From Aquirufa beregesia (GTDB lineage Bacteria; Bacteroidota; Bacteroidia; Cytophagales; Spirosomataceae): DNA of 64,000 bases. Under the pieces are notes generated by a model. It searched no databases. It saw only the letters and a list, made by a program, of their open reading frames with translations, and was not told where the DNA came from. Every line of letters starts with the position of its first letter. The first letter of the stretch is position 1. The translations under genes and the position numbers were made by a program. This document shows positions 9,179 through 18,132 of the stretch, piece by piece. The stretch spans positions 1 to 64,000 of the forward strand of contig NZ_SEWW01000008.1 in the NCBI RefSeq assembly GCF_011090385.1, given 5' to 3'.

Positions 9179-10324
9179 ATGTCTTCATCCATTATACAGT
9201 ATAATTTCCCTACAACCATCCGTTTTGGTGCAGGAGCCATCAACGAAGTAGCCGATTATTTAATAAAAAATGATCTCAAAAAGCCTTTGGTTGTAACAGA
9301 CCCTGTGGTGGCTAGTTTGGATTTTTTCAAATCCTTTATTCAATCGCTTGAAAAGAAAAACATCTCGGTAGAAGTCTTTTCTCAAATTCATAAAAACCCG
9401 GTAAAATCCGACGTTTACTTAGGTGTAGATTCCTATGATGCCAACCAAAGAGATTCCATCATTGGAATCGGTGGTGGAGCTGCTATGGACGTGGCGAGAG
9501 CCATGGTATTACGAGTAAACCACCGCGAAGACCTATTTAAATACGATGATTTGATTGGTGGAGATATCTATGTCACCAACGACGTTCCTCACTTTATAAC
9601 GATTCCAACCACCGCTGGAACAGGTTCAGAAGTGGGCCGAAGTGCCATCATTGCCGATGACATCACACATCAAAAAAAGATTCTATTTTCCCCTAAATTA
9701 TTGGCTAAAACAATTTTTGCTGATCCCATGTTGACCATGGATTTACCCCCAACCGTGACAGCAGCAACAGGCATGGATGCCTTAACGCATAATTTGGAGG
9801 CTTATGTGGCTAAAATGTCGCATCCGCTGTGTGAAGGAATCGCTTTAGAAGGAATTTCTTTGATTGCTAAATCCATGGAAAAGGCGGTTAAAAGCCCCGA
9901 CATTGAATCCAAAAGCAATATGCTCATAGCTTCCTTAATGGGCGCTGTAGCCTTTCAAAAAGGTTTAGGAGTGGTTCACTCCTTAGCTCATCCGATGTCT
10001 TCATTATTGGATACCCATCATGGATTGGCCAATGCGGTCAACCTACCCTATGGTATGAAATTTAACATTGCTGGTTTTGAGGAAAAATTCCGTCGCATCG
10101 CTCGTACTTTGGAAATCAAAGATGAAAGTGGAGAAGGTGTCGTAAATTTCTTATTTGACTTGAATAATCGAATTGGAATCCCTCATAAATTACGTGAAGT
10201 GGGTGTAAAAGAAGAGCATGTAGAGACCTTAGCAGATTTAGCCATTGCCGACTTTGCTCATCCCAACAATCCAAAACCGGTTAGTCGAGAAGATTTTAAA
10301 AACCTGTATTTAGAAGCTTTGTAA
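9179..10324 (+). CDS. Iron-containing alcohol dehydrogenase
   Basis: The 381-aa group III alcohol dehydrogenase has a dinucleotide site (GIGGGAAMDVAR, residues 96-107) and the metal ligands Asp200, His204, His267 and His281 with exactly the family spacing. It would oxidise a primary alcohol to an aldehyde with NAD(P). In this operon the expected substrate is the hydroxyl end of a gamma-glutamylated amino alcohol such as gamma-glutamylethanolamide, with the aldehyde passed to the ALDH at 11045. It follows the ligase gene by 21 bp and precedes the amidotransferase by 3 bp. The family call is firm; the substrate is inference. Confidence 0.9.
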   Translation: MSSSIIQYNFPTTIRFGAGAINEVADYLIKNDLKKPLVVTDPVVASLDFFKSFIQSLEKKNISVEVFSQIHKNPVKSDVYLGVDSYDANQRDSIIGIGGGAAMDVARAMVLRVNHREDLFKYDDLIGGDIYVTNDVPHFITIPTTAGTGSEVGRSAIIADDITHQKKILFSPKLLAKTIFADPMLTMDLPPTVTAATGMDALTHNLEAYVAKMSHPLCEGIALEGISLIAKSMEKAVKSPDIESKSNMLIASLMGAVAFQKGLGVVHSLAHPMSSLLDTHHGLANAVNLPYGMKFNIAGFEEKFRRIARTLEIKDESGEGVVNFLFDLNNRIGIPHKLREVGVKEEHVETLADLAIADFAHPNNPKPVSREDFKNLYLEAL

Positions 10325-10327
10325 GTC

Positions 10328-11041
10328 ATGAAAATCCGTTTGGGCATCAGTTTTAGTAGTACTAATTTCCAAAATTACCGCAAATGGTTTGATCCAGAAG
10401 TCCATGCCGGGAAAGTAGAGCTACTGGAACTGAATGCTGACTCTAGTACGCTTTCTGATTTTGAATCATGCGATGCTTTTGTTCTGAGTGGTGGATGTGA
10501 TATAGATACCGAACTCTACCAAGGAGAAGTTAATTATCCACATAAACCTGAGGAATTCGAAACCGAAAGAGATCATTTTGAAGCATCAATTTATCTGTTT
10601 GCTAAAGAACATCAAAAACCTCTTTTGGGGATTTGTCGAGGTATGCAATTAGTCCAAATAGTAGAAGGAGGAAAACTCATTCAAGACTTGGGAGAAGAAA
10701 CTAATTTGATTCATAAAAAAGCGGGAAATACTGACCGAAAACATAGCATTCACATAAGCGATGGAAGTCTTTTAGCGTCCATTAGTCAGCAATCCTCAGG
10801 AGAAGTCAATTCAGCCCATCATCAGGCAGTAGATCCTACTCAATTAGGAAAAAACCTACTTATTTCAGCTTGGTCCACGGATAACCATAGCCCAGAGGCA
10901 TTGGAATACCAAAATAAAGAAAACCTAGCTTTTATGCTCTGCGTGCAATGGCATCCAGAACGTATGGAAGAAAAGGAGAAAAGCCCTTTCTCCGAAAACA
11001 TAAAACAAACATTTTTAGCCGCGATTATTCATTCATCATAA
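10328..11041 (+). CDS. Class I glutamine amidotransferase-like gamma-glutamyl hydrolase (PuuD-like)
   Basis: The 237-aa product is a free-standing class I amidotransferase domain with nucleophile Cys103 in GICRGMQ, His209 and Glu211 in VQWHPE, and the NSAHHQA segment at 161-167 typical of the PuuD/peptidase C26 group. Such enzymes hydrolyse gamma-glutamyl amides, for example gamma-glutamyl-GABA. In this operon it would release glutamate from the oxidised product, which would be gamma-glutamylglycine if ethanolamine is the substrate. It is 3 bp from both neighbours, so translational coupling is likely. Confidence 0.88.
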   Translation: MKIRLGISFSSTNFQNYRKWFDPEVHAGKVELLELNADSSTLSDFESCDAFVLSGGCDIDTELYQGEVNYPHKPEEFETERDHFEASIYLFAKEHQKPLLGICRGMQLVQIVEGGKLIQDLGEETNLIHKKAGNTDRKHSIHISDGSLLASISQQSSGEVNSAHHQAVDPTQLGKNLLISAWSTDNHSPEALEYQNKENLAFMLCVQWHPERMEEKEKSPFSENIKQTFLAAIIHSS

Positions 11042-11044
11042 CCT

Positions 11045-12412
11045 ATGCAAGTTATTAACCCCGCCACCGAACAAGTTATTCAGGAATTAACTGAAGATAG
11101 CACAACTACTTTACAACAAAAATTATCCCAATTACAAAAAGGTCAAATTACTTGGGCTGCCAAACCCTTATCTGAGCGAATTGAAATCATTTTGAAATTC
11201 GCAGCCCTTTTAGAGGATAATCGAGAAGAATTAGCCGCTATTTTAAGTTCAGAAGTGGGAAAGCCACTACAACAGTCTCGCAACGAAATCAATGGCGCGA
11301 GAGGACGAATTCAATGGCTTTGTGATCATGCTACGACCTATCTAAAGGAGGAAATCATGTCGGATGGATCGGGCATGCAAGAAAAAATCGTCTATGAACC
11401 CTTAGGTGTCATCTGCAATATTTCCGCTTGGAATTACCCATATTTAGTAGGAACCAATGTATTTGTTCCTGCGCTTTTAGCTGGCAATGCCGTGATGTAT
11501 AAACCATCTGAATATGCTAGTTTAACGGGTTTGTCCATAGCCCATTATTTCCATCAAGCTGGAGTCCCTGAAGATGTATTCCAAATAGCCATTGGGGCAG
11601 GCTCTGTAGGTGCTAGTCTCTTGGACATGCCTTTTAATGGCTACTATTTCACAGGATCGTATCAAACGGGTCAAAAAATTTATAGCCAAGTAGCCCCTAA
11701 AATGGTTCCTGTACAATGTGAATTAGGGGGTAAAGATCCATTATACATCACCGATGAAGTTCAAGACATCGCAGGAATTGCCGCAGGTACCGCCGATGGC
11801 GCATTTTATAATAATGGGCAAAGCTGCTGTTCGGTCGAACGAATTTATGTGCATGAAAAAGTTTATGACGCTTATGTGTCCGAATTTGTGAAAGAAGTAA
11901 AATCATGGAAAATGGGTGCTCCTACGGAAGATGGCGTTTATTTAGGTCCTCTTTCCAGAAAAGCACAAATTTCTGTTTTGGAACATCAAGTGAAGCAAGC
12001 AGTAGATTTAGGCGCAACAATACTAACTGGAGGAAAAGCGGTTTCAGGTACAGGTTATTATTTTGAACCCACCGTTTTAGTGAATGTCAACCACCAAATG
12101 GATGTCATGAAGGAAGAGTCTTTTGGCCCGATCATTGGCATACAAAAAGTCAAAGATGATGCAGAAGCGATAGCTTTGATGAAGGATACCGCTTATGGCC
12201 TTACCTCATCTGTATACAGTGTAAATTCAACTAGAGCGAATCAAATTTTAGCTCAAATGGATTCAGGTACTGCCTATTGGAATTGCTGCGACAGAGTAAG
12301 TGCTGCCTTACCATGGAGTGGACGCAAACATTCGGGCTTTGGTGCTACCCTATCGCATCAAGGGATTCGTGCATTTACCAAGACAAAAAGTTATCATTTG
12401 CGACAGCCTTAG
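11045..12412 (+). CDS. NAD(P)-dependent aldehyde dehydrogenase
   Basis: The 455-aa protein has the ALDH fold: an SAWNYPY segment, the general-base Glu226 in CELGGKDP, and catalytic Cys261 in NNGQSC, with a second Cys next to it. It would oxidise the aldehyde made by the Fe-alcohol dehydrogenase to a carboxylate. It is the last gene of the gamma-glutamylation operon, starting 3 bp after the amidotransferase. The family also includes succinate-semialdehyde and betaine-aldehyde dehydrogenases, so the substrate rests on context. Confidence 0.92.
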   Translation: MQVINPATEQVIQELTEDSTTTLQQKLSQLQKGQITWAAKPLSERIEIILKFAALLEDNREELAAILSSEVGKPLQQSRNEINGARGRIQWLCDHATTYLKEEIMSDGSGMQEKIVYEPLGVICNISAWNYPYLVGTNVFVPALLAGNAVMYKPSEYASLTGLSIAHYFHQAGVPEDVFQIAIGAGSVGASLLDMPFNGYYFTGSYQTGQKIYSQVAPKMVPVQCELGGKDPLYITDEVQDIAGIAAGTADGAFYNNGQSCCSVERIYVHEKVYDAYVSEFVKEVKSWKMGAPTEDGVYLGPLSRKAQISVLEHQVKQAVDLGATILTGGKAVSGTGYYFEPTVLVNVNHQMDVMKEESFGPIIGIQKVKDDAEAIALMKDTAYGLTSSVYSVNSTRANQILAQMDSGTAYWNCCDRVSAALPWSGRKHSGFGATLSHQGIRAFTKTKSYHLRQP

Positions 12413-12443
12413 CAAGTCTTTTGACCCACAAAACCTATGAACT

Positions 12444-14456
12444 ATGAAAATTTTCCGGTTTTTCGCTAGTCTACTTATTATTGGTGGCCTTCAAGGCACA
12501 TTAATGGCCCAGAAATCGGCTCTAAATCCTTTGGCATATGAAGAGATTCCCTTGGGACAAATTCACCCGACTGGTTGGTTAAAGCAACAAGTGGATATCA
12601 TGGTTAAAAACTCCACAGGGCATTTGGATGAAAATCATAAGAAAATTAAAACGGATAACGGTTGGTTAGGAGGCAAAGGCGATGATTGGGAAGAAACACC
12701 TTATTGGCTGGATGGAGCCTTACCTGCAGCTTATTTAAGCGGCGATTCAGTCTTAATTAAAAAAGTACTGAACTATGTCAACTGGACCTTATCACATCAG
12801 CGACCTTCTGGATTCTTTGGTCCCTACAGTAAATACGAAAAAGAAACAGGTAAAATGGCCGAAACGGGTGACCAAGCAGCGGATTGGTGGCCGAGAATGA
12901 TCATGCTGAAAATATTGCAACAATATTATCAGGTAAGTCATGATCCTCGGGTCATTCCTTTCATGACCCATTATTTCCAATTTCAACTCAAGAATTTAAA
13001 AAATACACCGCTGGTTAAATACACCGAATGGGCACAGTCTAGAGGTGGAGATAACCTGATGGTGGTTTATTGGCTATACCGACAAACCAAGTCCCCTTTT
13101 CTCTTGGAATTAGGTGATTTAATCTATTCCCAAACCACCAATTGGACTGATTTATTAGGAAAAAGGGATTGGGCTATTCAGGCAGCGTACCAACAAAACG
13201 ACCAACGCTGGATGGACCGACATGCCGTAAATGTAGGGATGGGAATCAAATTGCCCGCCATATATTCCCAATCGAAGAAAAATCCTTATTATTTGAAAGC
13301 ATTAAAAACAGGCTTCCGAGATTTAATGACCTTACATGGTTTGCCTCATGGCATGTTTTCTGGCGATGAAGATTTACATGGAAACGACCCCATTCAAGGA
13401 ACCGAATTATGTGCCACCACGGAAACCATGTTTTCTCTGGAACAAGTCATATCCATTACAGGGGATACCGAATACATGGATGCCTTAGAACGCATGACAT
13501 TCAATGCTTTACCTGCCCAAATCACCGAAGATTTTAATGGGAAACAGTACTTTGGTATGGCCAATCAAGTCGAGGTAAAAAGAGGCGTCTATAGCTTTTC
13601 CCTACCATTTTGGAGAGGTATGAACAATGTTTACGGCCCATATAGTGGATACACTTGTTGTACCGCCAATATGCACCAAGCTTGGCCAAAGTATATATCG
13701 CACTTATGGTATGGAACTCCCGAAGGTGGCTTTGCAGCACTGGTATATGGCCCCAATAAACTAGCATCAACCTTGGCCTCAGGAGTCAAAGTAGAAATTG
13801 AAGAAAAGACCAATTATCCATTTGAAGATCAAATCCTGTTCATCATTAAGCCTGCAAAAAAACAATCTTTCCCTTTAGAATTTAGAATTCCTTCTTGGTG
13901 TGAAGAAGCAATTTTACTCCTCAATGGACAAGAATTGTTAAGAGAAAAAGGAGGAAAAATAGCTAAAATCACTCGAGCATGGAATCATGGCGACCAAATT
14001 ACCTTGCAATTACCTACCAAAATTCGGACTCAAAACTGGGGGAAAAATTCTAGATCGGTAGAATATGGTCCACTCATCTTTGCCCTTAAAATTCAAGAAG
14101 ATTTCCAAAAAAATGTTCACCCTCAAGAAGGAGAGTATGTTGAAATATTACCTAAAAGCAACTGGAACTATGCCGTTTTAAAGAAATTTGTGGATAAGCC
14201 CACTGAAAATGCTGAACTAATCAAGAAATCCTTCCCTGCCAACTTTCTCTGGAACCAAGCGAGTGCCCCTATGGAAATCGTATTGGAAGGCAAAAAATTA
14301 CCTGATTGGAAAACAAATGCGGGCGTGGCTCACCAACCTGTAACCACGCGAAATGGAGATTATTTAGGGCCCACCGAGGAAAAGATCGAAAAAATCACCT
14401 TAATCCCTTTTGGGTTTACGCGATTGAGAATTGTGGCATTTCCTGTAGTGAAATAA
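12444..14456 (+). CDS. Secreted GH127 (DUF1680) beta-L-arabinofuranosidase-like glycosidase
   Basis: The 670-aa product has a signal peptide ending near residue 22 (GTLMAQ) and a six-hairpin GH127 domain. The zinc-thiolate catalytic set known from HypBA1 is conserved as Glu321 and Cys323 (in TELCATTE) and Cys405-Cys406 (in YTCCTANMHQ), with Cys405 matching the nucleophile. It would act outside the cytoplasm on arabinofuranosides or related plant or algal sugars. It lies 31 bp after the aldehyde dehydrogenase on the same strand and may be read through from that operon, but its function is unrelated. Confidence 0.88.
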   Translation: MKIFRFFASLLIIGGLQGTLMAQKSALNPLAYEEIPLGQIHPTGWLKQQVDIMVKNSTGHLDENHKKIKTDNGWLGGKGDDWEETPYWLDGALPAAYLSGDSVLIKKVLNYVNWTLSHQRPSGFFGPYSKYEKETGKMAETGDQAADWWPRMIMLKILQQYYQVSHDPRVIPFMTHYFQFQLKNLKNTPLVKYTEWAQSRGGDNLMVVYWLYRQTKSPFLLELGDLIYSQTTNWTDLLGKRDWAIQAAYQQNDQRWMDRHAVNVGMGIKLPAIYSQSKKNPYYLKALKTGFRDLMTLHGLPHGMFSGDEDLHGNDPIQGTELCATTETMFSLEQVISITGDTEYMDALERMTFNALPAQITEDFNGKQYFGMANQVEVKRGVYSFSLPFWRGMNNVYGPYSGYTCCTANMHQAWPKYISHLWYGTPEGGFAALVYGPNKLASTLASGVKVEIEEKTNYPFEDQILFIIKPAKKQSFPLEFRIPSWCEEAILLLNGQELLREKGGKIAKITRAWNHGDQITLQLPTKIRTQNWGKNSRSVEYGPLIFALKIQEDFQKNVHPQEGEYVEILPKSNWNYAVLKKFVDKPTENAELIKKSFPANFLWNQASAPMEIVLEGKKLPDWKTNAGVAHQPVTTRNGDYLGPTEEKIEKITLIPFGFTRLRIVAFPVVK

Positions 14457-14462
14457 AAAAAT

Positions 14463-14521
14463 CAAGCTCTTGATTTTATGAAAAAGCAGGATAAGCCTTT
14501 GGCCATTTCCCCCTAGATTTG
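14463..14521 (+). promoter_or_regulatory. Composite upstream box and -7 element shared with the gene at 46919
   Basis: Three elements occur in order: CAAGCTCTTGATT (14463-14475), GCAGGATAA (GGATAA at 14489-14494) and TAGATTTG (14514-14521), which fits the -7 consensus TAnnTTTG. The GGATAA to -7 spacer is 19 nt. A near-identical arrangement lies upstream of the NIPSNAP gene. No TTG -33 is in place, so GGATAA may be the -33 recognition element or an activator site (inference). Confidence 0.5.
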
Positions 14522-14534
14522 TACCACTCAGCTT

Positions 14535-14598
14535 CAATTAGCTTTGTCAATTAGCTTTGTCAATTAGCTTTGTCAAATTTTGAAAATTTGACAAAGCT
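14535..14598. repeat. Three 13-bp tandem repeats running into a 33-bp palindrome
   Basis: The 13-mer caattagctttgt is repeated perfectly three times at 14535-14547, 14548-14560 and 14561-14573. The third copy merges into a perfect palindrome at 14566-14598, with 16-bp arms around a single central base and the core TTTGTCAA/TTGACAAA. It lies in the presumed 5' leader of the alcohol dehydrogenase gene, about 60 bp before the ATG, and could form a strong RNA hairpin. Confidence 0.85.
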
Positions 14599-14660
14599 TA
14601 CAAAAAGCTTACAAAAAACTTAGAAAGTTTAATTCATTACCCCTTTAAAACAAAAATGCT

Positions 14661-15704
14661 ATGAATCCAGTAAAAAGTTATGGTGCAATCAACAAAGATT
14701 CGGCCATTGCTCCTATGCAAATTGAACGAAGAGCATTAGGCGCTCATGATGTTTCCATTGATATTTTATACTGTGGTGTTTGTCACTCAGATATCCACAT
14801 GGCCCGTTCCGAATGGGGGCCTTCTGTATATCCTATTGTACCTGGTCATGAAATTGTCGGTATTGTCAAAGCCGTAGGTTCAGCCGTGACTCAATTTACA
14901 GTAGGGCAAACTGCCGGTGTGGGAGTGTTTGTGGACTCTTGTCGGACTTGCCCTTCTTGTCAAGGTGGTCAAGAACAATATTGTGATAACAACTTCACTC
15001 CTACTTACAATGGTTTCGAACGAGATGGAAAAACCCCCACTTTTGGTGGCTATTCTTCCAACATAGTCGTGGATGAAAAATACACCTTACATATCCCATT
15101 TACAAAACATTTAGATCAAGTAGCTCCTTTACTTTGCGCAGGAATCACCACCTATTCTCCACTTAAATTTGCTGGCGTAGGCAAAGGCCATAAAGTAGCC
15201 GTTTTAGGTTTAGGTGGACTTGGACATATGGGCGTAAAATTTGCCGTTGCCATGGGTGCGGAAGTGACCATGTTGAGTACCTCCCCTTCCAAAGAAGCCG
15301 ATGCCAAAAGATTGGGGGCTCATCATTTTGTGCTGTCGACAGACAAAGAACAAATGAAAAAATTGAGCAATCATTTTGACTTTATCCTGAATACGGTAGC
15401 CGCGCATCACGACATGAATGCATTTCTTCACCTTTTGAAATTAGAGGGTAAAATGCTGATTGTAGGTATTCCGCCTGAGGACCACCGAATTGCTGCGGCT
15501 AGCTTAATATCCAAAAGAAGAAGTATCATCGGTTCCAACATTGGGGGAATTGCTGAAACGCAAGAAATGCTTAATTACTGTGCGGAACACAATATCCTAT
15601 CGGACGTGGAATTGATCCCCATGAATCAAATCAATGAAGCATATGAGCGAATCATTAAGTCGGATGTCAAATATCGATTTGTGATCGATATGAAGTCAAT
15701 TTAA
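14661..15704 (+). CDS. Zinc-dependent NAD(P) alcohol dehydrogenase (cinnamyl-alcohol/YahK type)
   Basis: The 347-aa medium-chain dehydrogenase has catalytic zinc ligands Cys41, His63 and Cys159, structural zinc ligands Cys94, Cys97, Cys100 and Cys108, and a Rossmann motif GLGGLGHMGVKFA. The GVCHSDIHMA and GHEIVGIV segments are typical of the CAD/YahK branch, which reduces diverse aldehydes with NADPH, so aldehyde detoxification is the likely role. It is monocistronic: it has its own promoter-like region and hairpin leader upstream, and a clear terminator 11 bp after the stop. Confidence 0.92.
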   Translation: MNPVKSYGAINKDSAIAPMQIERRALGAHDVSIDILYCGVCHSDIHMARSEWGPSVYPIVPGHEIVGIVKAVGSAVTQFTVGQTAGVGVFVDSCRTCPSCQGGQEQYCDNNFTPTYNGFERDGKTPTFGGYSSNIVVDEKYTLHIPFTKHLDQVAPLLCAGITTYSPLKFAGVGKGHKVAVLGLGGLGHMGVKFAVAMGAEVTMLSTSPSKEADAKRLGAHHFVLSTDKEQMKKLSNHFDFILNTVAAHHDMNAFLHLLKLEGKMLIVGIPPEDHRIAAASLISKRRSIIGSNIGGIAETQEMLNYCAEHNILSDVELIPMNQINEAYERIIKSDVKYRFVIDMKSI

Positions 15705-15714
15705 TCTCGAATCC

Positions 15715-15748
15715 AAAAAAAGAGCTTAACCACCTAAGCTCTTTTTTT
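15715..15748 (+). terminator. Intrinsic terminator after the zinc alcohol dehydrogenase
   Basis: An 8-bp stem (agagctta, 15721-15728, with taagctct, 15735-15742) and 6-nt loop is preceded by seven A and followed by seven T (counting from 15742). The flanking A and T runs extend the pairing, so it could work in both directions. Confidence 0.85.
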
Positions 15749-15795
15749 ATGATGATTCTCATATAATAGCCAACAACTATTTAGTAAATTGTGGC

Positions 15796-16875
15796 ATGAA
15801 ATGGATTTATCTATCAGTTTTCATTCTTAGCCTAAGTGCTTGTAAGAGTAAAAGCGAAACTACACATCCGAGTGAAGGGCCAATTTCCGAGTCAGTTTAT
15901 GCCTCTGGAACATTGAAAAGCCAAGATCAATACCAAGCCTTTGCACCTGTCAGTGGCATTGTAGACCGCGTATTTGTTCAAGAAGGTGACAGTGTCAAAA
16001 TCGGGGATCCTATCCTGTCTATTTCTCATGTAACCCAGCAATTGAACCAAGAAAATGCAGCTTTAGCAGCCAATTTTGCTGATGCTACGAATAATCAAAG
16101 TAAGATTCATGATGCCCAATTATTTGTTGATTTAGCCAAAAATAAATGGAGAACAGACTCCACCTTTTTGGTTCGCCAGAGGACCTTATGGAAACAACAG
16201 ATTGGGACCCAAGTAGAATTAGAACAAAGAGAACTGGCTTATGAAAACTCCAAAACAGCCTACTTGTCATCCATTTTAAAATTGAAGGATTTAAAACGTC
16301 AAATTCAATTTAATGCCAATCAATCGATCAAAAATCTTTCCATTTCAAAACAATTAAGTGCCGACTTCACTTTGAGGAGTAAAGTGAATGGCATCGTGTA
16401 CGATTTATTAAAATTAAAGGGGGAGATTGTGAGTACTCAAACGCCTTTGGCTATTGTAGGAAATCCCTCCCAATTCATTTTGGAAATGCAAGTAGATGAA
16501 GACGATATTTTCAAAGTTAAGGTGGGTTTACCTGTATTATTGACGCTCGATGCCTATAAAGGACAGGTTTTTGAAGCTTCTGTAAGTAAGATTTATCCCA
16601 TCATGAATGAAAGGAGTAAGACATTTTTAGTGGAGGCCTTATTCACTCAAAAACCTGCCACCTTGTTTCCCAATGTCACTTTTGAAGCCAATATCATTCT
16701 GTTCAAAAAAGAAAAAGCCTTATTAATTCCTAGAAATTATCTCATTAAAGATAGTTTGGTCATTAAAGCTTCAGGAGATACCATACTTGTGAAAACGGGT
16801 TTAAAAGATTTCAAAAAAGTGGAAATTATCCGTGGGCTAAGTGCTCAGGATGAAATCAAAATGCCTGGCAAATGA
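15796..16875 (+). CDS. Periplasmic adaptor lipoprotein of an ABC exporter (HlyD/MacA family)
   Basis: The 359-aa protein begins with a lipoprotein signal (LSAC, lipidated Cys16), then a biotinyl-lipoyl-like hairpin (VSGIVDRVFVQEGDSVKIGD), a coiled-coil stretch at about residues 75-175 rich in Gln, Asn and Lys, and beta-barrel and membrane-proximal domains. It would link the inner-membrane pump to an outer-membrane channel. Its stop overlaps the permease start by 4 bp (ATGA), so the three genes 15796-18813 form one unit. No TolC is adjacent; the TolC-like gene at 57687 could serve. The substrate is unknown. Confidence 0.88.
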   Translation: MKWIYLSVFILSLSACKSKSETTHPSEGPISESVYASGTLKSQDQYQAFAPVSGIVDRVFVQEGDSVKIGDPILSISHVTQQLNQENAALAANFADATNNQSKIHDAQLFVDLAKNKWRTDSTFLVRQRTLWKQQIGTQVELEQRELAYENSKTAYLSSILKLKDLKRQIQFNANQSIKNLSISKQLSADFTLRSKVNGIVYDLLKLKGEIVSTQTPLAIVGNPSQFILEMQVDEDDIFKVKVGLPVLLTLDAYKGQVFEASVSKIYPIMNERSKTFLVEALFTQKPATLFPNVTFEANIILFKKEKALLIPRNYLIKDSLVIKASGDTILVKTGLKDFKKVEIIRGLSAQDEIKMPGK

Positions 16876-18131
16876 ATTTTAAACTAATTCAAAATATTGC
16901 CATTTCTCTACTTTTAGCTCGTTGGAGACAAACCTTGGTGGCCGCAATTGGCGTTACATTCAGTATCACCATGTTCATCACGTTATTAAGCTTTATGTCG
17001 GGCCTGAATGATTTATTAGATGGCCTCATACTCAATCGTACACCTCATGTGAGATTGTACAAAGAAATCAAAGCTTCAGATTACCAACCTGTAGACATAC
17101 AATCTAAAAAGACCAAGCAATATAATTTCATTCGGTCCATCAAACCCAAATCAGAAAGATTAGAGATTCAAAACAGTGCAGCCATCATTAAAAATTTAAA
17201 GACTGATTCGAGAGTTCTAGGAGTGGCTCCAAAAGTTACGGCTCAAGTTTTCTATAATGTAGGGGTGATCGAAATCACAGGAGTCATCAATGGCATTGAT
17301 CCTGAAGCAGAAAACAAGCTCTTTTTCTTCAATGATTATGTGACGGAAGGGAATTTCATGGACCTCAAGAACATTCCCAATAGTATCATTTTAGGTAAAG
17401 GAGCCGCCGAAAAAATGCTAGCCCAAATTGGGGATGTTGTTCAAATAACCTCGAGTAAAGGCGAGCGTCTCTCTCTGAAAGTGGTTGGATTTTTTCAATC
17501 TGGTTTACAGGATATTGATAATATCCAAAGCTATGCATCCATTTCAACCACCCAGAAACTGTTAGGGGAATCCAATAATTACATTACCGACTTACAAGTT
17601 AAATTAAACGATATTCTCATGGCCCCAGATGTGGCAAAAGAATACCAAAGGGTGTATGAAATTCAGGCCATTGATATACAAACGGCCAATTCACAATTTG
17701 AAACGGGAAGCTCTGTCAGAAGTCTGATTTCCTATGCGGTAGGAGTAACCTTACTGATTGTCGCTGGCTTTGGCATTTATAACATCTTGAATATGATGAT
17801 TTATGAAAAAATGGACTCCATTGCCATTTTAAAAGCCATCGGATTTTCTGGGAAAGATGTGAATCGCATTTTCATTTTAATTGCCTTGAGTATTGGGGTC
17901 TTTGGAGGTTTTTTAGGGCTTTTGGGCGGATTTGGTCTATCAGCCATCATCGATCAAATTCCATTCAATACTAGTTCCTTACCTACCGTACAAACATATC
18001 CCATCAATTATAATCCCAGCTACTACCTGATTGGGAGTATATTTGCCATCATCACGACTTATCTAGCTGGTTATTTCCCTTCTAGGAAAGCCAGTAAAAT
18101 AGACCCTGTCATCATCATTAGAGGAAAGTAG
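16872..18131 (+). CDS. ABC exporter permease (MacB/DevC/FtsX type)
   Basis: The 419-aa protein has one N-terminal transmembrane helix (about residues 20-45), a large periplasmic MacB-type domain, and three C-terminal helices containing the FtsX-domain signature YEKMDSIAILKAIGFSGKDV at about 313-332. It has no ATPase domain of its own; that is encoded by the next gene, as in DevBCA or LolCDE-type systems. Such mechanotransmission pumps export lipids, peptides or antibiotics from the periplasm. Confidence 0.88.
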   Translation: MNFKLIQNIAISLLLARWRQTLVAAIGVTFSITMFITLLSFMSGLNDLLDGLILNRTPHVRLYKEIKASDYQPVDIQSKKTKQYNFIRSIKPKSERLEIQNSAAIIKNLKTDSRVLGVAPKVTAQVFYNVGVIEITGVINGIDPEAENKLFFFNDYVTEGNFMDLKNIPNSIILGKGAAEKMLAQIGDVVQITSSKGERLSLKVVGFFQSGLQDIDNIQSYASISTTQKLLGESNNYITDLQVKLNDILMAPDVAKEYQRVYEIQAIDIQTANSQFETGSSVRSLISYAVGVTLLIVAGFGIYNILNMMIYEKMDSIAILKAIGFSGKDVNRIFILIALSIGVFGGFLGLLGGFGLSAIIDQIPFNTSSLPTVQTYPINYNPSYYLIGSIFAIITTYLAGYFPSRKASKIDPVIIIRGK

Positions 18132-18132
18132 C

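Noticed and set aside
14535-14573. Three perfect 13-bp repeats as a possible CRISPR or iteron array
   Set aside because: There are no spacers and no cas or replication initiator gene; the repeats blend into the hairpin.
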